In this document: in pieces, positions 32,444-41,271 of the stretch
How the letters are laid out: each line of letters starts with the position of its first letter
Position numbering within the stretch: the first letter of the stretch is position 1
NCBI GenBank assembly: GCA_017546175.1
Contig: JAFYXM010000010.1
Span: forward strand, 234,134 to 298,133
Direction: 5' to 3'
DNA length: 64,000 nucleotides
From: Elusimicrobiaceae bacterium
GTDB lineage: Bacteria; Elusimicrobiota; Elusimicrobia; Elusimicrobiales; Elusimicrobiaceae
Translations under genes and position numbers: made by a program
Notes under the pieces: generated by a model
Databases searched by the model: none
Told to the model about the DNA's origin: nothing
Seen by the model: the letters and a program-made list of their open reading frames with translations, nothing else

Positions 32444-34924
32444 ATGCCTGACTTTCAAGTTTTATCACCAGCAGACGGAAATCTAGTATCCATTGAACAA
32501 GTGCCGGATCCAGCCTTTAGCGAGCGTATGCTCGGAGACGGAATAGCTATAGAACCTACCGCCGGTTTTACCGCCGCCCCTTTTGACGGAAAAGTAGTTA
32601 GCATTCACAAAGCTTTGCACGCCGTCGTGGTGGAAAGAGAAGGATTACAAGTGCTCATTCACGTCGGTGTAGAAACTGTCAATTTAAAAGGAGAGGGCTT
32701 TCGCGCTTTAGTAGAAGCAGGACAAACCGTAAAAGCCGGAGATAAACTGACGGAATTTGATTTAGATTTTATTAAACAAAACGCTCCCAGCAATTTAATT
32801 ATTATGATTGTTACCTCTCCTGACGGGGCAGCCATTGTGCCGGCTCAGTCCGGTCCCGTACAAGCAGGTAAATCTTTTGTTTTTTCCGTACCGGGAGTAT
32901 CCGGAGAAAACGCCCCCGTGCAAACTCAAACGACGCAATGGATATCTTCCAGAACGGTAACTATTTTTAACCCCAATGGTTTGCATGCACGTCCGGCCGG
33001 CAAATTAGCAGCTTTAGCCAAGCAATATTCTTTTCCTATTGAAATTGTAAAAGCAGATCATTCTGCCGACGTAAAAAGTTTGGTTTCCGTAATGGGACTT
33101 TCTATTGATAGAGGCAGCCAAATCTCCCTGCGTGCCCCCCAACAAGAAGCACAAGCTGCAGAAGCTTTAGAGAAATTAATTACCGAAATTGAAAACGGCT
33201 TAGGGGAAGATATCAACGGACAAACTGAAGAAAATGCTGCTCAAACTTCCGCCGCACAACAAGCGTTAACAGCTTGTGACGGTATTGCTTTTGGCAAAGC
33301 TTGTCAATTTGCCGATTCTCAATTTTCCTTTTCCGAAAGCGGCGCAGGAGCCTCGGAAGAACAAGCCCTTTTTAACCAAGTGTTAAATGCGGTTAAAAAC
33401 GAATTAGAGCAAGAAGTAGCCCAAGCTACAGACTCTACCCAAGAAATCTTGCGCGCCCACCAAGAAATCTTACAAGACCCTTTCTTGCTCAGCCAAACAG
33501 AAAATCATATCCAGGCCGGCAAAAGTGCCCCTGCGGCTTTTAACGAAGCCGTACGCGCCAGTATTGACGTTCTTAAAAAGACCAAAAACCGCTTTTTGAT
33601 GGAGCGCATTTCTGATTTTAAAGACGTCAGAAAACGCCTCTTGCAACATTTATGCGGTCCGGCCAAATCACAAGAAATCACCAATGATTGCATCTTGATT
33701 GCTTCTGATTTATTACCCTCTGATTTATCCTTATTCCAAGGAAAAGTAAAAGGGGTTATCTTGGCTGAAGGATCTCCTACGGCTCACGTATCCATTTTAC
33801 TGCGCAATATGGGCATTCCTTCCGTGGTAAGTGCCGGAGAAAATGTGCTTGATATCGTGGAAGGGACGGAAATCATTCTGCATGCTTCCCAAGCTGTTTT
33901 CTACACCGATCCTTCCCAAGAGAAGAAGGAAGAACTGAAAAAGCTTTATGATTTACACCTGCTTCAACAAGAGAAAAATCAACAAGCTGCCCTACATGCC
34001 GCCGCTACGCAAGACGGGGTGAGTATTTTTGTAGAAGGAAATGCCGGTAATGAAGAAGAGGCCCGCTCTTGCGCTCAAAACGGTGCAGACGGCCTAGGCT
34101 TGGTACGCACTGAATTTTTATTCTTCCAAAGAAACACCCCCCCTACCTTGCAAGAACAACAAAATACCTATCAGACCATCATAGATTCCTTGCAAGAAAA
34201 ACCGGTCACGTTGCGCACTTTGGACGTTGGTGGAGATAAGCCGGTTTCTTATATGCCGCTACCGCCTGAAGAAAACCCGATCGTCGGCCTGCGCGGCGTA
34301 CGTAATTACCGTCAATATCGCGATTTATTTATCCAGCAAATTCGCGCCATGCTCTCTGTTAAACCTGCACAAAACTTGCGCATTATGCTCCCCATGGTGG
34401 CTTTTGTAGAAGAGTTTTTGGAATATAAAAACATCATTATGCAAGAGAAAAAAGCTTTGGGCATTGATGCACCGGTACAGATTGGCGTAATGATTGAAGT
34501 GCCTTCTGCAGCGTTGCAGGCCGAGCAATTGGCCGCCCATGCAGATTTCTTTTCCATCGGCACCAACGACTTAACGCAATATACCTTAGCTATTGACCGC
34601 GGTCACAAAACCCTGTGCGCCCAAGCAGATCCTTTGCATCCGGCTGTTTTGCGCTTGATTGATATTACCTGCCAAGGTGCCAAAAAATACGGAAAACCCG
34701 TAGCCGTATGCGGGGCCGTAGCGGGAGATTTGCAGGCTGTCCCTCTCTTAATCGGTTTAGGCGTAACGGAGCTGGCTGTCGGTGCTGCTTCCGTGGCCCC
34801 GATTAAAGCACGCGTGCGCAGCTTAAATCAAAAAGACTGCGCCCAAACAGCTCGCCAAGCATTAACTCTTGGCTCTGCTATCGAAGTAAGAGATTTAGTA
34901 AAAAAAACATTTGCTGTTAATTAA
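32444..34924 (+). CDS. PTS EIIA(Glc/Nag)-HPr-enzyme I fusion
   Basis: 826 residues from the ATG at 32444 (AGGAGAG). Three PTS phosphotransfer proteins in one chain. EIIA at about 1-145: VLIHVGVETV, phosphorylated His about 73. HPr at about 165-250: NPNGLHARPAGK, His about 181, with a Ser-46-like region KSLVSVMGLS. Enzyme I at about 275-826: SPTAHVSILLRNMGIPSV with His about 448, then GLGLVRTEFLF, LRTLDVGGDK and the C-terminal SIGTNDLTQYTLAIDR. It can carry phosphate from PEP through to EIIA, and the next gene is the matching EIICB. Such fusions are known for sugar-dedicated PTS systems. No stand-alone ptsH/ptsI is seen here. Confidence 0.95.
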   Translation: MPDFQVLSPADGNLVSIEQVPDPAFSERMLGDGIAIEPTAGFTAAPFDGKVVSIHKALHAVVVEREGLQVLIHVGVETVNLKGEGFRALVEAGQTVKAGDKLTEFDLDFIKQNAPSNLIIMIVTSPDGAAIVPAQSGPVQAGKSFVFSVPGVSGENAPVQTQTTQWISSRTVTIFNPNGLHARPAGKLAALAKQYSFPIEIVKADHSADVKSLVSVMGLSIDRGSQISLRAPQQEAQAAEALEKLITEIENGLGEDINGQTEENAAQTSAAQQALTACDGIAFGKACQFADSQFSFSESGAGASEEQALFNQVLNAVKNELEQEVAQATDSTQEILRAHQEILQDPFLLSQTENHIQAGKSAPAAFNEAVRASIDVLKKTKNRFLMERISDFKDVRKRLLQHLCGPAKSQEITNDCILIASDLLPSDLSLFQGKVKGVILAEGSPTAHVSILLRNMGIPSVVSAGENVLDIVEGTEIILHASQAVFYTDPSQEKKEELKKLYDLHLLQQEKNQQAALHAAATQDGVSIFVEGNAGNEEEARSCAQNGADGLGLVRTEFLFFQRNTPPTLQEQQNTYQTIIDSLQEKPVTLRTLDVGGDKPVSYMPLPPEENPIVGLRGVRNYRQYRDLFIQQIRAMLSVKPAQNLRIMLPMVAFVEEFLEYKNIIMQEKKALGIDAPVQIGVMIEVPSAALQAEQLAAHADFFSIGTNDLTQYTLAIDRGHKTLCAQADPLHPAVLRLIDITCQGAKKYGKPVAVCGAVAGDLQAVPLLIGLGVTELAVGAASVAPIKARVRSLNQKDCAQTARQALTLGSAIEVRDLVKKTFAVN

Positions 34925-34936
34925 AAAGGAGAATAT

Positions 34937-36394
34937 ATGCAACTACTAAAAAACCTCATGGCCTCTTTTGGTCGTGGACTTGTAAAACTGGGCAAATCTC
35001 TCATGTTGCCCATCGCTGTATTACCTATTGCAGGTTTATTGCTGCGTTTAGGACAACCGGATTTGCTGGATATCGGCTTCATGGCGGCAGCCGGACAAGC
35101 AGTATTTACCCATATCGCACTTATCTTTGCTTTGGGTGTGGCTATTGGTTTTGCCGATGACAATCACGGTGCCGCTCCTTTAGCTGCTTATGTGGGTTAT
35201 GTTATTTTAACTTCTTCCTTAAAAAGCTTGGACCCCAGTATTGACATGGGCGTATTTGGCGGTATCATCGTCGGTGTAACGGCCGGCCTTTTGTACAACA
35301 AATACAAAAGCATTAAACTCCCCTCTTATTTAGCTTTCTTTGGCGGTCGTCGCTTTTTGCCGATTGCCACCGGCGGAGCCTGTTTACTTATTGCCGGTAT
35401 TTCTTATTTCATTTGGCCGCCGATTGCCCGCGTCATTAGTACGTTTGGAGATTGGACCATTACTTCGGGAAATATCGGTTTATTCTTCTATGGGTTGGCC
35501 AATCGCTTGCTCATTCCGGTGGGTATGCACCACATCTTAAACAATTTAGTTTGGTTCCAATTTGGAGATTTTGAGGTCATTAAAGAAGGTGTTACCACCA
35601 TTGTTCACGGAGATTTAACCCGCTTCTTTGCAGGTGACCCGATGGCCGGTCCCTTCATGGCAGGCTTCTTCCCCATTATGATGTTTGGTTTGCCGGCGGC
35701 GGCTCTGGCCATGATTTCTACAGCCAAAGAAACCCGCAAAAAAGCCATCGGCGGTTTGTTGCTTTCCATGGCTTTTACTTCTTTCTTGACCGGTATTACC
35801 GAACCGATTGAATTTTCTTTCATGTTCTTGGCTTTTCCGTTGTATGTATTGCACTCAATTTTGACGGGTCTTTCCTTGGTGGTCATGAACGTATTGGACG
35901 TCAAATTGGGCTTTACATTCTCTGCCGGTCTTTTTGATTACTTGCTCAGTTACGGTCTTGGCAAAAACGGCTTGTATTTAATCCCCGTCGGTATTGTGTA
36001 TGCCCTGATGTATTATTTCTTATTTAAATGGGCCATTGTAAAATTTAATTTACAAACCCCCGGCCGCGAAGAAGAAAGCAAACAAGAAGAGGTCGAAGAA
36101 GCCCCCTCTGCTCAAGAGAAATCTGAAGTCCAAGCTCCTGTTCAAGAAACTTTAGACAACAGTCGCGGCGCACAATATTTACGCGCTTTAGGCGGTAAAG
36201 AAAACGTAAAAACCATTGATGCCTGTGCCACACGCCTGCGTGTAGAAGTGGTAAATGCAGATGTTGTAGATGCGTCTGTTTTAAAAACGCTCGGTGCGCG
36301 CGGTGTAGTAAAATCTGCCGGCGGTGCCGTGCAAGTGATTATCGGCCCTGAAGCAGAACTTATCTCTGATGAAGTGAAAAAATATTTACATTAA
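34937..36394 (+). CDS. nagE: PTS N-acetylglucosamine EIICB permease
   Basis: 485 residues. EIIC of the Glc superfamily with about ten membrane segments: FGRGLVKLGKSLMLPIAVLP, VGMHHILNNLVWFQFGDFE, FLTGITEPIEFSFMFLAFPL. After a Glu-rich linker (about 370-395) an EIIB domain carries the phosphorylated Cys in IDACATRLRVEV. Specificity for GlcNAc is inferred from the VWFQFG-type EIIC and from nagB/nagA downstream; the EIIA it needs is in the fusion just upstream (12-base gap, AAAAGGAG before the ATG). Confidence 0.93.
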   Translation: MQLLKNLMASFGRGLVKLGKSLMLPIAVLPIAGLLLRLGQPDLLDIGFMAAAGQAVFTHIALIFALGVAIGFADDNHGAAPLAAYVGYVILTSSLKSLDPSIDMGVFGGIIVGVTAGLLYNKYKSIKLPSYLAFFGGRRFLPIATGGACLLIAGISYFIWPPIARVISTFGDWTITSGNIGLFFYGLANRLLIPVGMHHILNNLVWFQFGDFEVIKEGVTTIVHGDLTRFFAGDPMAGPFMAGFFPIMMFGLPAAALAMISTAKETRKKAIGGLLLSMAFTSFLTGITEPIEFSFMFLAFPLYVLHSILTGLSLVVMNVLDVKLGFTFSAGLFDYLLSYGLGKNGLYLIPVGIVYALMYYFLFKWAIVKFNLQTPGREEESKQEEVEEAPSAQEKSEVQAPVQETLDNSRGAQYLRALGGKENVKTIDACATRLRVEVVNADVVDASVLKTLGARGVVKSAGGAVQVIIGPEAELISDEVKKYLH

Positions 36395-36396
36395 TT

Positions 36397-37200
36397 ATGA
36401 AACTGATTATTACAAAACACAATTTAGGTTTATGGGCGGCCAATCAGGTGGCCCAACGCATTAACGAAACGAACAAAAACCCGTTCGTTTTGGGCTTGCC
36501 CACCGGAGGAACGGTGGAAGATATGTACGCGGCTTTATCTTCTCTGGTAAAGCATCAAAAAGTATCTTTCAAAAATGTCGTATCGTTTAATATGGACGAG
36601 TATGTAGGTTTGGCTCCCGAACATGACCAAAGTTATCACTACTATATGAATTATCATTTGTTTTCTCATATAGACATTGATCCGAAAAATACCCATATTT
36701 TAAACGGCCAAGCCGCAGATTTAGCTGCCGAATGCGCCGCTTATGAAGATGCTATTAAACAAACCGGCGGTATTGATTTATTTTTGGGTGGTGTAGGCCA
36801 AAACGGTCACCTCGCCTTTAATGAGCCGGGATCCGATTTTGATTCCCGTACCCGCGTGGTGGACTTGACCGAAAACACCATTGAAGCCAACTCCCGTTTC
36901 TTCGGTGGAGACTTAAAAGCCGTACCCACCCAAGCTTTAAGCGTAGGTATCGGCACTGTGTTGGCAGCCAAAGAGCTTTTATTCTTGGCTAGCGGTGCCA
37001 AAAAGGCCGAAGCAGTGGCTCAACTAACCCAAGAAGGAGTTAGCACCCGGTGGCCCGTTACAGCCTTAAAAACGCATGCCAATGCCACCCTTTTGGTAGA
37101 TGAAGCAGCAGCAAGTCTGCTCACGGGAGCTGCCAAAGAAGAGTTAGATAAACAAAAACAAGCCAACCCGCAAGGCGACTGGATCTTACATTTAGGATAA
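36397..37200 (+). CDS. nagB: Glucosamine-6-phosphate deaminase
   Basis: Converts glucosamine 6-phosphate to fructose 6-phosphate and ammonia. 267 residues, normal length. Phosphate loop LGLPTGGTVEDMYAAL, catalytic Asp in FNMDEYVGL, active-site segment GVGQNGHLAFNEPGSDFDSRTR; the position that is Asp141 in E. coli is Asn here, as in many Gram-positive homologues. Two bases after the nagE stop, so the two are translationally linked. Confidence 0.96.
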   Translation: MKLIITKHNLGLWAANQVAQRINETNKNPFVLGLPTGGTVEDMYAALSSLVKHQKVSFKNVVSFNMDEYVGLAPEHDQSYHYYMNYHLFSHIDIDPKNTHILNGQAADLAAECAAYEDAIKQTGGIDLFLGGVGQNGHLAFNEPGSDFDSRTRVVDLTENTIEANSRFFGGDLKAVPTQALSVGIGTVLAAKELLFLASGAKKAEAVAQLTQEGVSTRWPVTALKTHANATLLVDEAAASLLTGAAKEELDKQKQANPQGDWILHLG

Positions 37201-37204
37201 ACCT

Positions 37205-38347
37205 ATGGAGCAACGCAAACTCATTCTCAATGCACGCATTATTACCGGCGGAAAAGTATTGCCAGATTACTGCTTGGAAATAACAGGCAACACCATTTCT
37301 GCCATTTTCCCTTGTAATGAGCTGAAAAGCTTGGAAAAAGACGTAGAAGTCTTTGATGCGTGCGGAGCTTATCTTGCCGCCGGTATGATTGATCTGCACA
37401 TACACGGTATGGCAGGGTTTGGGCCGGAGCTGGCTACTGAGCAAGCGTTGCTCCAGATGTCCTTGGAACTGGCTAAACAGGGCGTTACGGCTTTCTGCCC
37501 TACACTTTATTGTGGAAAACCGGACGACATGTTGCGCATTGTTTCCAGTACCGTAGGCGCTTTTGGTAAAGAAAAAGGTGCTCATATCCTTGGATATCAT
37601 TTGGAAGGGCCTTTTATCTCCCCCCAAAAACCCGGTGTTATGAAACCGCAGGATATCGCCCCCATTGATTTAAAAGCATTGGAAGATTTGTACCAAGCCG
37701 CCCGCGGCCATATTGCCAATATGACGGCTGCGCCGGAGCTGCCCAATATTGCTGAGTTAGCCGCCTTTTGCAAAGAAAGAAACATTCTTTTGCAAGCCGG
37801 CCACACCAATGCTACTTATGAACAATTTTTAAACGGTGCCAAACTGGGCATGAATCATGCCACGCATTTATTTAATGCCATGAGCAGCTTTAATCACCGC
37901 TCCCCCGGGGCGGCAGGCGCGGTGCTGATGCATCCTGAAATTTCTGCTGAAATCATTGCAGACGGTGTACATGTGCACCCTGATTTGGTGGCATTTCTGC
38001 GCCGCATTAAACCGATAGAAAATTTGGTCCTTGTAACTGATGCGCTGTTGCCTACCGCACAGAAAAATCCCCCCTTCTATGCAAACCGAGAAGAAGTGAT
38101 TTTTGATGGCGGTGTATGGAAACGCAAAGAAGATAAAGTGATTGCGGGCTCTGCTTTAACCATGATACAAGGCATCAAGAACTTAGTTTCTTTTGGCTAT
38201 ACGCTGCCTGAAGCTATTGCCTGTGCCTCCGCCAACCCCGCCCGTTTATTGGGCCTTAAGCGTAAAGGCTTGGTGGCCGAAGGCATGGATGCAGACCTAA
38301 TCGTTTTTGACAAAGAGTTTAACGTCATCAAAACTTTCCTCGCTTAA
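37205..38347 (+). CDS. nagA: N-acetylglucosamine-6-phosphate deacetylase
   Basis: Removes acetate from GlcNAc-6-P, feeding NagB. 380 residues. Amidohydrolase fold: IDLHIHGMAGFG, YHLEGPFISPQKPG (metal Glu), AGHTNATYEQF, NHATHLFNAMSSFNHRSPG, and the catalytic Asp in LVTDALLPT; the ending SANPARLLGLKRKG...DADLIVFD is typical. Last gene of the operon, four bases after nagB, followed by a terminator. Confidence 0.96.
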   Translation: MEQRKLILNARIITGGKVLPDYCLEITGNTISAIFPCNELKSLEKDVEVFDACGAYLAAGMIDLHIHGMAGFGPELATEQALLQMSLELAKQGVTAFCPTLYCGKPDDMLRIVSSTVGAFGKEKGAHILGYHLEGPFISPQKPGVMKPQDIAPIDLKALEDLYQAARGHIANMTAAPELPNIAELAAFCKERNILLQAGHTNATYEQFLNGAKLGMNHATHLFNAMSSFNHRSPGAAGAVLMHPEISAEIIADGVHVHPDLVAFLRRIKPIENLVLVTDALLPTAQKNPPFYANREEVIFDGGVWKRKEDKVIAGSALTMIQGIKNLVSFGYTLPEAIACASANPARLLGLKRKGLVAEGMDADLIVFDKEFNVIKTFLA

Positions 38348-38349
38348 TA

Positions 38350-38377
38350 AAAAGCCCCGCAAACGCGGGGTTTTTTT
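38350..38377 (+). terminator. Terminator of the GlcNAc operon
   Basis: CCCCGC AAAC GCGGGG followed by TTTTTTT. Confidence 0.9.
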
Positions 38378-38399
38378 AAACTAAATATTTGAGTCCACA

Positions 38400-38455
38400 T
38401 TTTACTTTTTAGTAAAATATATATAAGCCAACCGCCGCTAGTACGGGGCGGTTTT
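38400..38455 (+). promoter_or_regulatory. Leader with terminator-like hairpin before the MATE gene
   Basis: A perfect palindrome TTTTACT-TTTT-AGTAAAA lies at 38400-38417, followed by TATATA. Then comes a stem AACCGCC / GGCGGTT (38430-38453) followed by TTT, ending 14 bases before the ATG. No Shine-Dalgarno sequence is visible. Layout fits an attenuator, unproven. Confidence 0.4.
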
Positions 38456-38467
38456 ATCGTGTAAAAT

Positions 38468-39853
38468 ATGCGCAAAAAGAAAAAAACTTCTTCTAATAAA
38501 AACCCTTTTAAAGGGCGCACCATCTCCAGCCTGCTGATTAAGTTTTCCGCTCCGGCGGTGGCAGGTATGTTTGTCAGCGCTTTGTACAACATTATTTCCC
38601 GTGTGTACGTGGGCCGTGAGTTCGGCGCAGACGGTATTGCCAGTATTACTTTACTCTTTCCGATGGGATTTTTCTTTTTGGCATTTAGTGTACTGATTGG
38701 TGTAGGGGCCAATGCCTTGTTTTCTATCCGTTTGGGAGAGAAAAAAGAGGAAGAAGCACGCACCATTTTAGGAAATGCCTTTGTAGTTTTATCCATTTTA
38801 AGTTTAGGCTTAATGACAATCGTTTACTTATTTTTGGAGCCTATTTTATCATTCTTGGGAGCCAACGAATACACCGTTACCTATGCCACCCAATACATGC
38901 AGGTAGTACTGCCGGGGTATGCTTTATTTAATATCGGCGCGGGCATGAATAACTTTATCCGTTCTTCAGGCCACCCCAAAACAGCTATGGCCACGCAATT
39001 TATCGGGGCATTTTTAAACTTAACGGTTGCCCCTTTGACCATTTTTGTCCTTGGCTGGGGTATGCGCGGGGCCGCGGCGGCCACCGTAAGCGGGCAGGTA
39101 GTCAGCTTTGTGTGGATTTTGCTTTTCTTTTGTAACAAAAAAAGTCAATTTCCCTTGCGTTTTAAATACATGCGCTTAAAATGGAATATTGTATATGAAA
39201 GCGCACTTATCGGCCTTTCTCAAGCCATTTTCCAGTTGGCATCAAGTGTGCTCAATTTCCTCTTAAACCATGCCTTGCTTAAATACGGCGGCAATTTGGC
39301 TGTTTCTGCTATGGGTATTGCGGTTAGTGCCAATGCCATTTTCTTGATGCCCTTACTGGGCCTGAGCCAAGGGGCGCAGCCGCTAATTGGTTACAATTAC
39401 GGTGCGCGTAAATTCGCCCTTGCCTTTCAAACCCTCAAAATGGCCTTACGGTGGGGTGTTTTGGTGGGATTTATCGGGGCTACTATCGCGCTGTGTTTTG
39501 CGCCGTATATCGTGTGGATTTTTAACAATAAAGACCAAGCACTCATTTCTATGGGGGCTTATGCCGTGCGCGCGCTGAACGTGTTTACCGCGTTTGCCGC
39601 ATTGCAAATTTTAGGTACCAGCTTTTTTCAGGCAATTAATAAACCTTTCTTAGCTGCGGTGCTGAGTCTTTCGCGCCAAGTGCTGTTCTTGATTCCGCTG
39701 ATTTTGATTTTGCCTCTGTTCTGGGGATTAGACGGTGTCTTTTTCGCCCCTGCCATAGCCGATATTTTAGCATGTACCTTGGCATTCTTCATGCTTAAAA
39801 AGCATTTTGCCAAATACAAACAAAACTTCTTTTTCAGTAAGAAAAAATTCTAA
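38468..39853 (+). CDS. MATE-family efflux transporter
   Basis: 461 residues, twelve predicted membrane helices in two similar halves: SSLLIKFSAPAVAGMFVSAL near the start and ESALIGLSQAIFQLASSVLN in the second half. Further MATE/MepA-like segments are YMQVVLPGYALFNIGAGMNN, FIRSSGHPKTAM and GLSQGAQPLIGYNYGARKF. MATE proteins export cationic drugs or metabolites using Na+ or H+. The N-terminus is unusually Lys-rich (MRKKKKTSSNKNPFKGR). The substrate cannot be told. Monocistronic between terminators. Confidence 0.9.
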   Translation: MRKKKKTSSNKNPFKGRTISSLLIKFSAPAVAGMFVSALYNIISRVYVGREFGADGIASITLLFPMGFFFLAFSVLIGVGANALFSIRLGEKKEEEARTILGNAFVVLSILSLGLMTIVYLFLEPILSFLGANEYTVTYATQYMQVVLPGYALFNIGAGMNNFIRSSGHPKTAMATQFIGAFLNLTVAPLTIFVLGWGMRGAAAATVSGQVVSFVWILLFFCNKKSQFPLRFKYMRLKWNIVYESALIGLSQAIFQLASSVLNFLLNHALLKYGGNLAVSAMGIAVSANAIFLMPLLGLSQGAQPLIGYNYGARKFALAFQTLKMALRWGVLVGFIGATIALCFAPYIVWIFNNKDQALISMGAYAVRALNVFTAFAALQILGTSFFQAINKPFLAAVLSLSRQVLFLIPLILILPLFWGLDGVFFAPAIADILACTLAFFMLKKHFAKYKQNFFFSKKKF

Positions 39854-39883
39854 AAAAATACCCCGCTTTCGCGGGGTATTTTT
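39853..39883. terminator. Bidirectional terminator
   Basis: AAAATACCCCGC TTTC GCGGGGTATTTT between the convergent MATE and radA genes. Confidence 0.92.
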
Positions 39884-39896
39884 ATTTGCAAAACTT

Positions 39897-41261
39897 TTAT
39901 TTTAATTTTAAAGCCAACTCATTAATTTCCGCAATTTCTTTAAGAGTAATACCCGTCAACTTCTGCTTTTCAGCAGAGCTAAGCGGTGCAGAAAAAGCCG
40001 TCTTAAAGCCCAAGCGTTGCGCCTCTTCCAAGCGTTTATCCATCAAAGGCACTTTGGCTACTTGGCCCAAAATACCTACTTCGGCCAAAAACAGCCAATC
40101 ATGCGCAATTGCTACATCTTTGACAGAGCTGATAACGGCTGCGCAAATAGCCAAGTCCAAAGCAGGGTCCTTCATTTTTACGCCGCCTGCAATACTGACG
40201 TAAATATCTTTATTATCCAAAGATAACCCCACATGCTTTTCAAGCGCGGCAAAAAGCATCAAACAACGGTTTAAATCTACCCCTGTAGCTACACGACGCG
40301 GAAACGGATAATGCGTCGGGCTGGCTAAGGCCTGCACCTCTGTCAATAGCGGCCGAGAGCCCTCCAAAGCCAATGTATAGGCGCGGCCTTTTAAAGCGGC
40401 ACGGGCAGAGGTTTGGGCAAAATATTCACTGGCATTGTCAACGCTTTCCAACCCATGTCCCGTCATCTTAAAAAGCCCGATTTCAGAAGTAGAACCAAAG
40501 CGGTTTTTGTGCGGACGTAACAAACGCAATACATTATCTTTTTCCGTGTCAAAATATAACACGCTATCTACCATGTGCTCCAAAATTTTAGGTCCGGCCA
40601 GCTCACCGTCTTTGGTTACGTGACCCAGCACAAAAGTGATAATGCCCTTAGGTTTGCACAGGCGCACCAATTCGGCGGCACATTCACGTACTTGGCCGAT
40701 AGTACCCGCAGAGGAAGTAAACTCCGGATGATAAACGGTTTGAATGGAGTCTAAAATTAAGACGTCGGGCTTTTCGTTCTCTACCGCAGTAATAATATTT
40801 TGGATATTAGTTTCACAATGCAAATAAATCTGTGGATTCTTTACACCCAACCGCTGGGCGCGGCCCGAAATTTGACTAATACTCTCTTCACCGGAAATAT
40901 ACAATACTTTTCTATCTTGAGCCAAAGCATCGGCCACCTGAAGCATTAAGGTAGATTTACCGATACCGGGAGCCCCTGCCAATAGCGTCAGTTGTCCTTG
41001 CACAAGGCCGCCACCCAGCAGGCGGTCAAACTCTCCGATACGGGTGGGAATTCGTTTTTCCTGCACGGCTTTGCTGTCTGAAAGCTTTACAATTTCGGAA
41101 GAAAATTCTGTAAAGGACCGGTTCTTTTTTTCTCTTTTAGACTCTTGTTGCTGCACTTCTTCTGCAAGCGTGTTCCATTCTCCGCAGTCGGGGCATTTTC
41201 CGGCCCATTTCGGCGTTTGATAACCACACTTTTGACAGACAAAAACCGTCTTAAATTTCAT
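39897..41261 (-). CDS. radA: DNA repair protein RadA
   Basis: Branch-migration helicase related to RecA. 454 residues from the ATG at 41261 (TAGGAG in front). The reading up to 41321 runs into mlaD. Zinc finger CQKCGYQTPKWAGKCPDCGEWN, Walker A GAPGIGKSTLMLQ, the RadA motif HKNRFGSTSEIG, and a Lon-like C-terminal domain (YVSIAGGVKMKDPALDLAIC). Last gene of the dnaB-alr-mlaEFD-radA run. Confidence 0.96.
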   Translation of the reverse strand: MKFKTVFVCQKCGYQTPKWAGKCPDCGEWNTLAEEVQQQESKREKKNRSFTEFSSEIVKLSDSKAVQEKRIPTRIGEFDRLLGGGLVQGQLTLLAGAPGIGKSTLMLQVADALAQDRKVLYISGEESISQISGRAQRLGVKNPQIYLHCETNIQNIITAVENEKPDVLILDSIQTVYHPEFTSSAGTIGQVRECAAELVRLCKPKGIITFVLGHVTKDGELAGPKILEHMVDSVLYFDTEKDNVLRLLRPHKNRFGSTSEIGLFKMTGHGLESVDNASEYFAQTSARAALKGRAYTLALEGSRPLLTEVQALASPTHYPFPRRVATGVDLNRCLMLFAALEKHVGLSLDNKDIYVSIAGGVKMKDPALDLAICAAVISSVKDVAIAHDWLFLAEVGILGQVAKVPLMDKRLEEAQRLGFKTAFSAPLSSAEKQKLTGITLKEIAEINELALKLK

Positions 41262-41271
41262 ATTTCGGCTC

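Noticed and set aside
36397..37200. NagB as catalytically impaired because Asp141 is Asn
   Set aside because: Many functional Gram-positive type NagB proteins have NGH at this position.
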